Assembly: GCF_900107045.1 (NCBI RefSeq)
Contig: NZ_FNON01000009.1
Span: 62,001-126,000 of the forward strand
From: Amycolatopsis xylanica
GTDB taxonomy: Bacteria > Actinomycetota > Actinomycetes > Mycobacteriales > Pseudonocardiaceae
Direction of reading: 5' to 3'
Length of the DNA stretch: 64,000 nt
The notes beneath the pieces were generated by a model. It was not told where the DNA came from, ran no database searches, and saw nothing but the letters and a program-made list of their open reading frames with translations. Below are positions 1 through 8,407 of the stretch, piece by piece. The position numbers were made by a program, and so were the translations under genes. Every line of letters starts with the position of its first letter. Positions within the stretch are counted from its first letter, which is position 1.

Positions 1-87
1 AAGAGCCTCGAGGAGAACCAGCGTGTGCAGTTCGAGGTGGGTCAGGGCCAGAAGGGCCCGCAGGCCACCGGCGTGACTGCCATCTGA
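1..87 (+). CDS. Cold-shock protein, C-terminal end (5' truncated)
   Basis: Frame 1 reads 28 codons to a TGA at 85-87 and ends in GVTAI. The stretch SLEENQRVQFEV followed by GQKGPQA is the final beta-strand region of CspA-type cold-shock domain proteins of about 67 residues. These are single-stranded nucleic-acid-binding RNA chaperones in the cytoplasm. The RNP motifs would lie upstream of the window, so only the tail can be judged. It converges on the acetyltransferase gene and shares a strong hairpin with it. Confidence 0.85.
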   Translation, partial: KSLEENQRVQFEVGQGQKGPQATGVTAI

Positions 88-101
88 TTTTCGCTTGACC
101 G

Positions 102-138
102 AAACGGGTGCGCTCCCCTCGTGGGGGCGCACCCGTTT
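102..138. terminator. Intrinsic terminator between convergent genes
   Basis: A 16-bp stem (left arm 102-117, right arm 123-138, one G-U pair) closes a 5-base loop and ends in TTTT. It lies 15 bases after the cold-shock stop and just before the 3' end of the convergent gene. The flanking A and T runs make it usable in both directions. Confidence 0.85.
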
Positions 139-146
139 TCGTGGTC

Positions 147-2837
147 TCAGTCCGGCGCCGTGATCGGGCGGAGCCTGCGCGGGCCGGTGTCCGGGCGGGA
201 CGGCGGCGGGCCGAGCACCGCGCGGGCGTTGGCGACGAACGCGCCGTCCGGCGAGGCGAGGATCGGGTCGAGGGTGAGCGAGCGGATCTCGGGGTTGTCC
301 TCGGCCAGCGCGGCCACCCGCAGCACCAGGTCCTGCAGCGCGGCCAGGTCGGCGGGCTCGTCGCCGCGGTAGCCGGTGAGCAGCGGCGCGGTGCGAGGTT
401 CGCGGACGAGGGTGGCGGCGTCCATGTCCGTCACCGGGACCGCCCGGTACGCGCGGTCCCCGAGCAGGGTGCTGACCAGCCCGGACAGGCCGAACGAGAC
501 CAGCGTGCCGAAGGACGGGTCGTCCTGCAGGCCGATCACGCACGAGATGCCCTTCGGCGCCATGCGCTGGACGTAGACGTCCTCTTCGCCGGAGACCTCG
601 ACGAGGTCGCGGTAGCTGGTGCGGACGGCGTCCTCCGACCCCAGGTCCAGGCGGACACCCGCGAGGTCGGGGCGGCCGCGCAGGCGTTCGTCGACGGCCT
701 TGAGGGTGACCGGGTAGCCGAGCCCGGCCGCCACCGAAACGGCCTCGTCCTCAGTGGACACCACGCTGAACGGGACGACGTCGACGCCGTAGCAGCCGAG
801 CAGGCGCACCACGTCCTCGTCACTCAGCAGGGTGGTCTTGCCGTCCTCCGCGGCGAGGATTTCGCGGACGATGTCCTGCGCCTTCTCGATGTGCAGGCCT
901 GCCGGGCGGATGAGACTGCCCTGCGGGCGCTGGCGCCACGCGGCGTAGCGGACGACGCGGGCGAGCGCGTTCACCGCGCGCTCGGGGCTGGGATACGAGG
1001 GCACCGAACCGCGGGTGGGCGAACCGTCTTCCGACAGGACGGCCAATTCGGCCGGGACACCTTCGGCGGCCAGGAACGTGGACACGATCGGCTTGTGCCC
1101 GGCCAGTTCGACGACCGCCTCACGCAGCGCGCGGGCGAACGCGGTGCCGGGGATGGCGAGCGGCGGCACGAAGACCACGACCAGCGCGTCCGTCTCCGGT
1201 GAGTTCAGCGCCTCGCGGACGGCGGCGGCGAACTCCTCCGGACCGGCCTGCGGGCCGACGTCGACCGGGTCGAAGGCGAGCTTGAGTCCCTGCGCGCGGG
1301 CCGTGTCGGCGGCGAGCAGGCCGATGGCGCTGGAGTTGCCGACGATGCCGACGCGCGGCCCGGCCGGGAGCGGCTGGTGCGCGAAGACGAGCGCGGTGTC
1401 GAAGAGCTGGGCGAGCGTGTCGACGCGAACGACGCCGGTCTGCTCGAACAGCGCCTGCACGCTGGCCTCGTCGACCTCGATCGAGGTCGCGGCGAGCTGC
1501 GGGCGGATGGCGTGGCGGCCGGATTTCACCGCCACGATCGGCTTGGTGCGGGCGAGCCGCCTGGCGAGGCGGGCGAACTTGCGCGGGTTGCCGAACGACT
1601 CCAGGTAGAGCAGCACCAGGTCGGTGTTGGGGTCGGTTTCCCAGTACTGCAGCAGGTCGTTGCCGGAGACGTCGGCGCGGTTACCGGCCGAGACGAACGT
1701 CGAAAGGCCGAGGCCACGCGCTTCGGCGTCGGCGAGGATCGCGGTGCCGAGCGCGCCGGACTGGCAGAAGAACCCGGTGCGCCCGCGCGCGGGCAGGCGC
1801 GGGGCGAGTGTCGCGTTGAGACGGACGCCGGCGTCGGTGTTGAGCACGCCGAGCGCGTTCGGGCCGACCACGCGCATGCCGTGCGCCCTCGCCTCGCCGA
1901 CGAGGCGGAGTTCGGCGTGCAGGCCGAGCGGCCCGGCTTCGGCGAACCCGCCGGAGACGATGAGCAAGGTCTTGACGCCCTTGGCGAGCGCACCGTCCAA
2001 AACGGACTCGACGACCTCGGCCCGCACCGCGACGACCGCGAGGTCGACCTGGTCAGGGATGTCCACGACGGACGGATAGGCGCGCACGCCGCGCACCGAG
2101 CGGTGCTCGGGGTTGACCGGGTAGACGGTGCCCGCGAAGTCGGCGGCGAGCAGGTTCGTCAATGCCACGTAGCCGATCTTGGTCGGATCGGCCGAGGCGC
2201 CGATGACCGCGACCGAGCGCGGGTGCAGCAGGTTGTAGACGCTGCGCGCCTCGGCGGCCTGCTCGCGGGACCGGGCGACGGCGAGCGACTCCTCGGTCGG
2301 GTCGATGTCGAATTCGAGGTGCAGCACGCCTTCCTCGATCTCGCGGCTGACCTGGTAACCGGCGTCGCGGAAGACGCGGACCATCGGCGAGTTCTCGGCG
2401 AGCACCTCGGCGACGAACCGGCTGAGCCCGCATTCGGCGGCCGCCGCCGCGAGGTGCTCCAGCAGGATCGAACCGAGGCCGCGGCCCTGGTGCGCGTCGT
2501 CGACCACGAAGGCGACTTCGGCCGACGGGCCGTCGTCGAGGCGTTCGTACCGGCCGACCGCGATGATCTCGTCACCCAGCAGCGCGACGAAGGCGACCCG
2601 GTCGTGGTGGTCGACGACCGAGAAGCGTTCGAGGTCGCGCTGCGGGATGCGCGGATAGGCGCCGAAGTACCGGAAGTACCGGCTGCGCTCGGAGAGCCTG
2701 CCGTGCAGCGCGACGAGACCGTCCGCGTCGTCGGGGATCACCGGTCGCAAGTGGACGGTGCCGCCGTCGCTCAGCACGACGTCGGCCTCCCAGTGCCGCG
2801 GGTAGTCGAACGGGTCGCGCCGCTGGCCCGCGCTCAT
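147..2837 (-). CDS. Protein lysine acetyltransferase: GNAT domain fused to an inactive-looking NDP-forming acyl-CoA synthetase
   Basis: 896 residues. An N-terminal GNAT domain (about 20-175) has the acetyl-CoA loop QGRGLG at 117-122. It is followed by a CoA-binding Rossmann domain starting VAVIGAS at 209, a succinyl-CoA-ligase-like domain (GPNALG about 325, QSGALG at 359-364) and a C-terminal ATP-grasp domain (about 650-860). In active NDP-forming synthetases the phosphorylated histidine lies in an SHTGAL-like motif. Here the same place reads ATSIEVD (about 451-457) with no histidine. That is the hallmark of Pat-type protein acetyltransferases, whose synthetase part only senses acetyl-CoA. 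GNAT-first order is known for actinobacterial Pat proteins. The ATG at 2837 was chosen because the next 40 upstream codons look non-coding. It lies 17 bases after acuC, in the same direction, so the pair is probably one operon. Likely targets are acyl-CoA synthetases and other metabolic enzymes. Confidence 0.8.
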   Translation of the reverse strand: MSAGQRRDPFDYPRHWEADVVLSDGGTVHLRPVIPDDADGLVALHGRLSERSRYFRYFGAYPRIPQRDLERFSVVDHHDRVAFVALLGDEIIAVGRYERLDDGPSAEVAFVVDDAHQGRGLGSILLEHLAAAAAECGLSRFVAEVLAENSPMVRVFRDAGYQVSREIEEGVLHLEFDIDPTEESLAVARSREQAAEARSVYNLLHPRSVAVIGASADPTKIGYVALTNLLAADFAGTVYPVNPEHRSVRGVRAYPSVVDIPDQVDLAVVAVRAEVVESVLDGALAKGVKTLLIVSGGFAEAGPLGLHAELRLVGEARAHGMRVVGPNALGVLNTDAGVRLNATLAPRLPARGRTGFFCQSGALGTAILADAEARGLGLSTFVSAGNRADVSGNDLLQYWETDPNTDLVLLYLESFGNPRKFARLARRLARTKPIVAVKSGRHAIRPQLAATSIEVDEASVQALFEQTGVVRVDTLAQLFDTALVFAHQPLPAGPRVGIVGNSSAIGLLAADTARAQGLKLAFDPVDVGPQAGPEEFAAAVREALNSPETDALVVVFVPPLAIPGTAFARALREAVVELAGHKPIVSTFLAAEGVPAELAVLSEDGSPTRGSVPSYPSPERAVNALARVVRYAAWRQRPQGSLIRPAGLHIEKAQDIVREILAAEDGKTTLLSDEDVVRLLGCYGVDVVPFSVVSTEDEAVSVAAGLGYPVTLKAVDERLRGRPDLAGVRLDLGSEDAVRTSYRDLVEVSGEEDVYVQRMAPKGISCVIGLQDDPSFGTLVSFGLSGLVSTLLGDRAYRAVPVTDMDAATLVREPRTAPLLTGYRGDEPADLAALQDLVLRVAALAEDNPEIRSLTLDPILASPDGAFVANARAVLGPPPSRPDTGPRRLRPITAPD

Positions 2838-2854
2838 CGGATCGGTCTCATCGG

Positions 2855-4027
2855 TCAGTCCCTCGGATCGTCGGGATCCAAGCCGTGCGACGGGAACACG
2901 GCACGGCGGGTGTCCCGGATCGCGATGTCGACCGGGTCGTCCTCGCCGTCGCCCCACGCCTTGAACGTGGTGTCGGCGCCGTCGGTCATCGCCGCCGGGA
3001 TCTCGGCTTGGGGCGCTGCTCTTTTCACGGTACCCACCCAGTCCGGCGGAAGCAGGATTTCGGGCGCCACGTCACGGTCGAGCACGGTGGCGAGCAGATG
3101 CGTCCACGACCGGGGCACCACCCGGATCAGCTGGTAGCCGCCACCGCCGACGGCCAGCCATTTGCCGCCCGCGTGCGTGTCGGCGAGCTCGCGCAGCAGG
3201 CGGTAGATCGCGCGGTGGCCGTCGACGGACAGCGCGAGGTCGGCGAGCGGGTCCTCGTCGTGGGAGTCGACACCGCATTGGGTGACCAGGATCTGCGGCT
3301 GGAATCCGGCCAGCAGCGAAGGCACGACCGCGCTGAACGCGCGCAGCCAGCCCGCGTCCTTGGTACGCGGCGGGAGCGGGATGTTGACCGAGGTGCCCTC
3401 GGCCGCGCCGTCGCCGGTCTCGCCGGAGTAGCCGGTGCCCGGCCACAGTGTGAACGGGTGCTGGTGCAGCGAGATGGTGAGCACCCGCGGATCGTCGTAG
3501 AACGCCGTCTGCACGCCGTCGCCGTGGTGCACGTCGGTGTCCACATAGGCCACCCGGTCGAACCCGTTGTCCAGCAGCCACGAGATCGCGACCGAGCAGT
3601 CGTTGTACACGCAGAAACCGGACGCGTTGTTCTTCATAGCGTGGTGCAGGCCGCCCGCGATGTTGACCGCGCGGGTGGCCTCCCCCTCGGCGATCTTGCG
3701 CGCGGCGAGCAGGGTCGAGCCGACCACGAGCGCGGACGATTCGTGCATGTCGCTGAACACCGGGTTGTCCTCGGTGCCCAGCCCGTGGCCGACGTCCCAG
3801 CCGGCGAGCGGCGCCTGCTTCACGGCCGAGAGGTACTCGTCGGTGTGAATCCGGCGCAGCTCGTCGTCGGAGGCGGGATCGGGCACCAGCAGCGGGACCC
3901 CGTCGAGCACCCCGAGTTCGGTCGCCAGCCGGATGGTCAGCTCCAGCCGGACGGGATTGAACGGGTGCTCACCACCCAGGTCGTAACCCAGCAGAGAGGA
4001 GTCCCACACGACCGCCGGTGCCCGCAT
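2855..4027 (-). CDS. acuC: AcuC-like zinc-dependent protein deacetylase (HDAC family)
   Basis: 390 residues of the class I/II histone-deacetylase fold. The paired active-site histidines are H128-H129 (GGLHHAM). The zinc site shows D165 and H167 in DVHHGDG and a further Asp near 254-257. The transition-state tyrosine is Y298 in GGGGY. The family removes acetyl groups from lysines, classically from acetyl-CoA synthetase. ATG at 4027 is preferred over GTG at 4036 because AAGGTG sits 6-8 bases upstream of the ATG and overlaps the GTG. It is transcribed just ahead of the acetyltransferase gene, so writer and eraser of the same modification are produced together. Confidence 0.88.
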   Translation of the reverse strand: MRAPAVVWDSSLLGYDLGGEHPFNPVRLELTIRLATELGVLDGVPLLVPDPASDDELRRIHTDEYLSAVKQAPLAGWDVGHGLGTEDNPVFSDMHESSALVVGSTLLAARKIAEGEATRAVNIAGGLHHAMKNNASGFCVYNDCSVAISWLLDNGFDRVAYVDTDVHHGDGVQTAFYDDPRVLTISLHQHPFTLWPGTGYSGETGDGAAEGTSVNIPLPPRTKDAGWLRAFSAVVPSLLAGFQPQILVTQCGVDSHDEDPLADLALSVDGHRAIYRLLRELADTHAGGKWLAVGGGGYQLIRVVPRSWTHLLATVLDRDVAPEILLPPDWVGTVKRAAPQAEIPAAMTDGADTTFKAWGDGEDDPVDIAIRDTRRAVFPSHGLDPDDPRD

Positions 4028-4066
4028 GCTTCGCACCTTAGTGCGCCCGGCGGCGCGCCGCGCCGG

Positions 4067-4912
4067 TCAGCCGGGTGCGTCTCCGGTCGCGACCGGGCGG
4101 CTCGGGTCACGCGACCAGTGCGACCAGGAACCGGTGTAGAGCGCGGTGCCGGGGTGCCCGGCGACCTCCAAGGCCAGCACGACCGAGCTCGCGGTGACGC
4201 CCGATCCGCAGTAGGCGCCGACGTTTCCGGCTTCGGTGACATCCAGTTCGGCGAAATGCGCCTTGAGCTCCTCCGCCGTGCGCCAGCGCCCGTCTTCCGC
4301 CGCGTGCGCGCTGAAGGGAGCGTTCAGCGCGCCCGGGATGTGCCCCGCCGCCGGGTCGATCGGCTCGACCTCACCGGCGTACCGCGGGCGCGCCCGCGCG
4401 TCGAGCAGAACACCCTTGCGCGCCAGCTCGGCCGCTTCGTCCGCGTCGAGCACGGGCATCTGCCCCGGCCGGACCTCGATGTCACCGGGCACCGGAACCG
4501 GAACCTCGGTGGTGACCGGCTTTCCTTCGGCCTGCCAAGCCGCGAATCCACCGTCCAGCACGGCCACTTCCGTGTGCCCCGCCCACCGCAGCAGCCACCA
4601 GGCGCGGGCCGCGATCGACCCGTCGGCGTCGTCGTACACCACGACCGGGTGACCTTCGTGGACACCCGCCGCGCGCAGATGCGCTTGCAGTTGCGCGGGT
4701 TCGGGCAGCGGATGCCGTCCGCCTTCGCCCGGCTCGCTCGCCAGCGCGGTGTCGAGATCGACGTAGACGGCTCGCGGCAGGTGACCGGCCTGATACGCCT
4801 CGATACCGGGAGGTCCGCCGAGGCGCCAGCGCACGTCGAGCAGGACGGGCCTGCCGTCCTCGGGACCGTCGAGCATCACGGAGAGTGCCGTTGTGGTGAT
4901 CAAGGGAAGCAT
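4067..4912 (-). CDS. Sulfurtransferase with tandem rhodanese domains (thiosulfate/3-mercaptopyruvate type)
   Basis: 281 residues with two rhodanese domains. The N-terminal copy is non-catalytic, with DDAD at 94-97 where the loop cysteine would be. The C-terminal copy carries Cys235 in CGSGVTAS, the loop that accepts the persulfide sulfur. CGSGVT is typical of actinobacterial SseA/CysA-type enzymes of 277-297 residues. ATG at 4912 is chosen because upstream codons run into the ideR promoter region and GGAG lies 11 bases ahead. It is divergent from ideR. The physiological donor, thiosulfate or mercaptopyruvate, cannot be settled from the sequence. Confidence 0.85.
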   Translation of the reverse strand: MLPLITTTALSVMLDGPEDGRPVLLDVRWRLGGPPGIEAYQAGHLPRAVYVDLDTALASEPGEGGRHPLPEPAQLQAHLRAAGVHEGHPVVVYDDADGSIAARAWWLLRWAGHTEVAVLDGGFAAWQAEGKPVTTEVPVPVPGDIEVRPGQMPVLDADEAAELARKGVLLDARARPRYAGEVEPIDPAAGHIPGALNAPFSAHAAEDGRWRTAEELKAHFAELDVTEAGNVGAYCGSGVTASSVVLALEVAGHPGTALYTGSWSHWSRDPSRPVATGDAPG

Positions 4913-5049
4913 GTGGCCATCTTCTCCCCACCGGCCGTCAAGGGGCCAGGTAGTGCGGACTTTTTCCGCCCCGGAGCTTGTTAACCCCATGGCTGCCGCT
5001 GCGCTGGGTCGAAGCGACTACGATAAGCAACGCGGACGAAGGGGACAGC

Positions 5050-5748
5050 GTGAACGATCTCATCGACACCACAGAGATGTACTTGCGTACCATCTACGAG
5101 CTCGAAGAAGAGGGTGTCGTCCCGCTGCGCGCCCGTATCGCGGAACGCCTGCAGCAGAGCGGACCCACCGTGAGCCAGACGGTCGCCCGGATGGAGCGCG
5201 ACGGCCTGGTGATCGTCGCCGACGACCGGCACCTCCAGCTCACCGACCACGGCCGCGAGCTGGCCATCGCCGTGATGCGCAAGCACCGGCTCGCCGAGCG
5301 CCTGCTGGTCGACGTGATCGGCCTGGAGTGGGAGCACGTGCACACCGAGGCGTGCCGCTGGGAGCACGTGATGAGCGAGGCCGTCGAGCGCAAGCTCGTG
5401 AAGCTGCTCGATCACCCCACCACCTCTCCCTATGGCAACCCGATTCCCGGTCTCGACAAGCTCGGTGAGGGCGGCGAGCCCGCTCCCCCGGCCGAAGCGG
5501 ACCTGGTCCGGCTCGACGAGTTCGCCCGCGCGGGCGGCGGCGACGTGGAGATCCGGCGGATCGCCGAGCACCTCCAGCTCGACGAGGCGCTGATGACCGA
5601 GCTCAAGTCGGTCGGCCTCGTGCCCGGCCGCACCGTGACGGTCGCCAAGGCGAACGGCACCGGCTCGACCATCGAGATCTCCGGCGAGAACAACACGGTC
5701 GCGGTGGCCACCTCGGTCCTGCACGCCGTGCTGGCGCAGGCCAGGTGA
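5050..5748 (+). CDS. ideR: Iron-dependent transcriptional regulator IdeR/DtxR
   Basis: 232 residues, close to the usual 226-230. The N-terminal winged helix (about 1-73) reads DTTEMYLRTIYELEEEG and then SGPTVSQTVARMERDG, almost identical to mycobacterial IdeR. The metal-binding and dimerisation domain holds CRWEHVMSE and the GNPIPGL motif. A C-terminal SH3-like domain follows. With Fe(II) bound, the protein represses siderophore and iron-uptake genes and activates storage genes. The GTG at 5050 has a good AAGGGG site 5-6 bases upstream; an ATG at 4978 would add a non-conserved extension. I saw no iron box in front of it. Its last four bases overlap the galK start. Confidence 0.95.
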   Translation: MNDLIDTTEMYLRTIYELEEEGVVPLRARIAERLQQSGPTVSQTVARMERDGLVIVADDRHLQLTDHGRELAIAVMRKHRLAERLLVDVIGLEWEHVHTEACRWEHVMSEAVERKLVKLLDHPTTSPYGNPIPGLDKLGEGGEPAPPAEADLVRLDEFARAGGGDVEIRRIAEHLQLDEALMTELKSVGLVPGRTVTVAKANGTGSTIEISGENNTVAVATSVLHAVLAQAR

Positions 5749-6932
5749 GCCCGGCCACCGAGGCCGCGGCGACGTTCCGCTCGGTGCACGGCCGCGCGCC
5801 CGAGGGCGTGTGGTCGGCACCAGGGCGCGTCAACCTGATCGGCGAGCACACCGACTACAACGACGGCTTCGTCCTGCCCTTCGCGCTCCCCCATCGCCTG
5901 GCGGCGGCCGCTTCGCGGCGCGACGACCAGGTGCTGACGGTCGCGACGCTCGGCTCCGACGGCAAGATCCAGGAAACCGGGCCACTCGAGATCCCGGATC
6001 TCGAGCCCGGCCGGATCGACGGGTGGGCCGCGTACCCGGCCGGGGTCGCCTGGGTGCTGCGGGACGAGGGGTTCGACCGCGGCGCCGACCTGGTGATCGC
6101 GGGTGATGTCCCGTCCGGCGCCGGGCTTTCGTCTTCGCACGCGCTCGAATGCGCCGTCGCGCTGGCCTTGCTGGGCCTGTCCGGCGTCGAACTCGACGAC
6201 GCCGCGCCCGGCACGCCGACCCGTCATCAGGTCGCCCGCTGGGTCCAGCGCTCCGAGAACGACTTCGTCGGCGCGCCCACCGGCTTGCTCGACCAGACCG
6301 CTTCCCTGTGCTGCACCGAAGCGCACGTGCTCTTCCACGACGTGCGTTCCGGCGAGAGCGAGCAGGTCCCCTTCGACGCCGCGGCCGCCGGGCTGGCGGT
6401 GCTCGTGATCGACACGCGCACCAAGCACTCGCTCAACGACGGCGCCTACGGTGAACGCCGCCGCGGCACCGAGCTGGCCTCCGAGCGGCTCGGCGTGAAG
6501 GCACTGCGCGACATCACGCCCGACGGCCTTGCGTCCGCTTTGGACAAATTGCCCGCCGACCTCGTCCCGCTCACCCGGCACGTGGTCACCGAGAACCAGC
6601 GCGTGCTCGACGTGGTCGAGCTGCTCCGCGCCGACCGCCTCGCCGACGTCGGCCCGCTGATCGACGCCTCCCACGAGAGCCTGCGCGACGACTACCGCGT
6701 CTCCTGCCCCGAACTCGACCTCGCCGTCGACTCGGCCAGGAAGGCGGGCGCGCTGGGCGCGCGCATGATCGGCGGCGGTTTCGGCGGCTCGGCGATCGCA
6801 CTGGTCCGCGAGTCCGATGTGGACAGTGTGGAAGCCGCCTGCGTCAGCGCTTTCGAGGCCGCCGGGTACCGGAAGCCGCGCGCGTTCGTGGCCGTCCCTT
6901 CGCGCGGCGCCGGAAGGGATTCGGCCACCTAG
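5745..6932 (+). CDS. galK: Galactokinase
   Basis: 395 residues of the GHMP kinase family. The galactose-binding signature GRVNLIGEHTDYNDGFVLP is near the N-terminus, the ATP-binding motif PSGAGLSSS is near 123-131, and the C-terminal motif GGGFGGSAIAL is present. It phosphorylates galactose to galactose-1-phosphate in the Leloir pathway. The GTG at 5745 overlaps the ideR stop (GTGA), so translation is coupled to the iron regulator. galE follows after a 446-base gap. galT is not in the window. The N-terminus is slightly longer than that of E. coli GalK, but all motifs are intact. Confidence 0.93.
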   Translation: MSPATEAAATFRSVHGRAPEGVWSAPGRVNLIGEHTDYNDGFVLPFALPHRLAAAASRRDDQVLTVATLGSDGKIQETGPLEIPDLEPGRIDGWAAYPAGVAWVLRDEGFDRGADLVIAGDVPSGAGLSSSHALECAVALALLGLSGVELDDAAPGTPTRHQVARWVQRSENDFVGAPTGLLDQTASLCCTEAHVLFHDVRSGESEQVPFDAAAAGLAVLVIDTRTKHSLNDGAYGERRRGTELASERLGVKALRDITPDGLASALDKLPADLVPLTRHVVTENQRVLDVVELLRADRLADVGPLIDASHESLRDDYRVSCPELDLAVDSARKAGALGARMIGGGFGGSAIALVRESDVDSVEAACVSAFEAAGYRKPRAFVAVPSRGAGRDSAT

Positions 6933-6953
6933 GGCCGTGCGGGCCGGCGTTGG

Positions 6954-6978
6954 CCGGGTGAGGGCCTCCCTCACCCGG
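6954..6978 (+). terminator. Hairpin after galK
   Basis: An 11-bp perfect GC-rich stem (CCGGGTGAGGG paired with CCCTCACCCGG) with a 3-base loop, 21 bases after the galK stop. There is no U-tract, as is common for actinobacterial terminators. Confidence 0.6.
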
Positions 6979-7142
6979 GCGAGCGCACAAAAGCCACTTA
7001 CGTAACGCTCAGCGTGACATAAGCCCCGTTCGTCACCTCCCCTGGTCCCACAAAACCACCTAAACGCGACATAATGGACCAACTCTCCCGTTCAGGGTCC
7101 TTTGTGGACACTAAATCGGGCGGGGTCCGCCGGCTGGACGTT

Positions 7143-7189
7143 GTGAACGCCTCGTTCGCAACGTTGAACGTTGCGAACGAGGCGTTCAC
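7143..7189. repeat. Perfect 47-bp palindrome, GAACGCC/GGCGTTC family
   Basis: Two 23-base arms (7143-7165 and 7167-7189) are exact reverse complements around a single G. A related element with the same outer GAACGCC...GGCGTTC and central ACG-TGA-ACGT words lies at 50774-50824. Both are 3' of one gene and 5' of the next in the same direction. A terminator or protein-binding dyad is possible. Confidence 0.75.
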
Positions 7190-7378
7190 GTCGCCCTGCC
7201 TGGCACAGCGGCCGATGACGCCCCAAGACCACACCGTCAGGCTGGTCGCCGTGCTCCCGGAGGTCGCGAGGAGCGGAAAGCGGCGCTCGGAGGCCTTCAC
7301 CGACCTTGGCCTCGTGGACGTTCAGGCAGCGGCCAAGCAACCCCCGTGCGTCGCCGGGCGTCGCAGTGAGGGGAGACT

Positions 7379-8407
7379 ATGGCCCACTCGCGCACCCTGG
7401 ATGAGAAAGGCCCGAATGTGACCGACCAGAGCAAGGCCCTGAAACTGATCGTGACGGGCGGAGCCGGTTATATCGGCAGCGTCTGCACCGCCCGGTTGAT
7501 CGAGGCCGGGCACGAGGTCACCGTCGTGGACGACCTGTCCACCGGGCATGGCGACGCCGTGCACCCGCGGGCCCGGTTCATCGAGGGTGACGCCGCGGAG
7601 ACGGCGGAAACCCTGCTGGGCGAAGGATTCGACGGCGTGCTGCACTTCGCGGCGAAGTCGCTCGTCGGTGAGTCCATGTCGGACCCGGCGAAGTACTGGC
7701 ACGGCAACGTGCTCACCTCCATCCGCCTGCTCGACGCGATGCGCAAGCACGGCACCCCGCGGCTGGTCTTCTCTTCGACTGCGGCCACCTATGGCGAGCC
7801 GAAGGAGTCTCCCATCGCGGAGACCGCGCCCACCGACCCGACGAACACCTATGGCGCCAGCAAACTCGCCATCGATCACGCGATCACCTCCTATGCCAGG
7901 GCGCACGGCCTCGCGGCCGTGAGCCTGCGGTACTTCAACGTCGCCGGCGCCTACGGCTCGTACGGCGAGCGCCACACCACCGAGACGCACCTCATCCCGC
8001 TGGTCTTCCAGGCCGCCACGGGCGAGCGGCCGCACATCTCGATCTTCGGCGAGGACTACCCCACCGACGACGGCACCGCCGTGCGCGACTACATCCACGT
8101 GGTCGACCTCGCCGACGCGCACCTGCTCGCGCTGAAGCACGCGGCCGAGGGCGAGCACCGGATCTACAACCTCGGCAACGGCACCGGTTTCTCGGTCCGC
8201 CAGGTGATCGACGCCTGCCGCGAGGCCACCGGCCTCGACATCCCGGCCGAGGTCGCCCCGCGCCGTGCCGGCGACCCGGCCGTGCTCGTCGCGGCGAGTG
8301 ACAAGGCCCGCGAGGAGCTCGGCTGGAAGCCCGAGCGCACCGACCTGATCGGCATCGCCCGCGACGCCTGGGAGTTCGCCCAGGCGCGGCGGGCCGCGAA
8401 GAGCTAG
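7379..8407 (+). CDS. galE: UDP-glucose 4-epimerase
   Basis: 342 residues of the extended short-chain dehydrogenase family. The NAD-binding motif TGGAGYIGS starts near residue 25, the catalytic YGASK (YxxxK) is at about 160, and the substrate motif RYFNVAGA follows. It interconverts UDP-glucose and UDP-galactose. ATG at 7379 has a strong GAGGGGAG site. A GTG at 7418 with AAAGG 7 bases upstream would give the more usual short N-terminus, so the first 13 residues are uncertain. It is grouped with galK behind ideR; dtxR-galE linkage is known in corynebacteria. The stop codon lies in a CTAG shared with the stop of the convergent DUF4192 gene. Confidence 0.92.
   Translation: MAHSRTLDEKGPNVTDQSKALKLIVTGGAGYIGSVCTARLIEAGHEVTVVDDLSTGHGDAVHPRARFIEGDAAETAETLLGEGFDGVLHFAAKSLVGESMSDPAKYWHGNVLTSIRLLDAMRKHGTPRLVFSSTAATYGEPKESPIAETAPTDPTNTYGASKLAIDHAITSYARAHGLAAVSLRYFNVAGAYGSYGERHTTETHLIPLVFQAATGERPHISIFGEDYPTDDGTAVRDYIHVVDLADAHLLALKHAAEGEHRIYNLGNGTGFSVRQVIDACREATGLDIPAEVAPRRAGDPAVLVAASDKAREELGWKPERTDLIGIARDAWEFAQARRAAKS

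Larger units (their letters stand above)
6933..7378. other. Intergenic region galK-galE
   Basis: These 446 bases contain the galK hairpin, a long perfect palindrome at 7143-7189, and the galE leader ending in a GAGGGGAG ribosome site. No convincing ORF was found. The rest (6979-7142 and 7190-7360) is lower in GC than its neighbours and shows nothing I can name. Its length suggests that galE has its own promoter. Confidence 0.6.

Noticed and set aside
2838..2957. N-terminal extension of the acetyltransferase
   Set aside because: The 40 extra codons overlap the acuC end and are Arg/Pro-rich without conservation character.
4913..5049. Iron box in the ideR promoter
   Set aside because: No match to the 19-bp TTAGGTTAGGCTAACCTAA type site.
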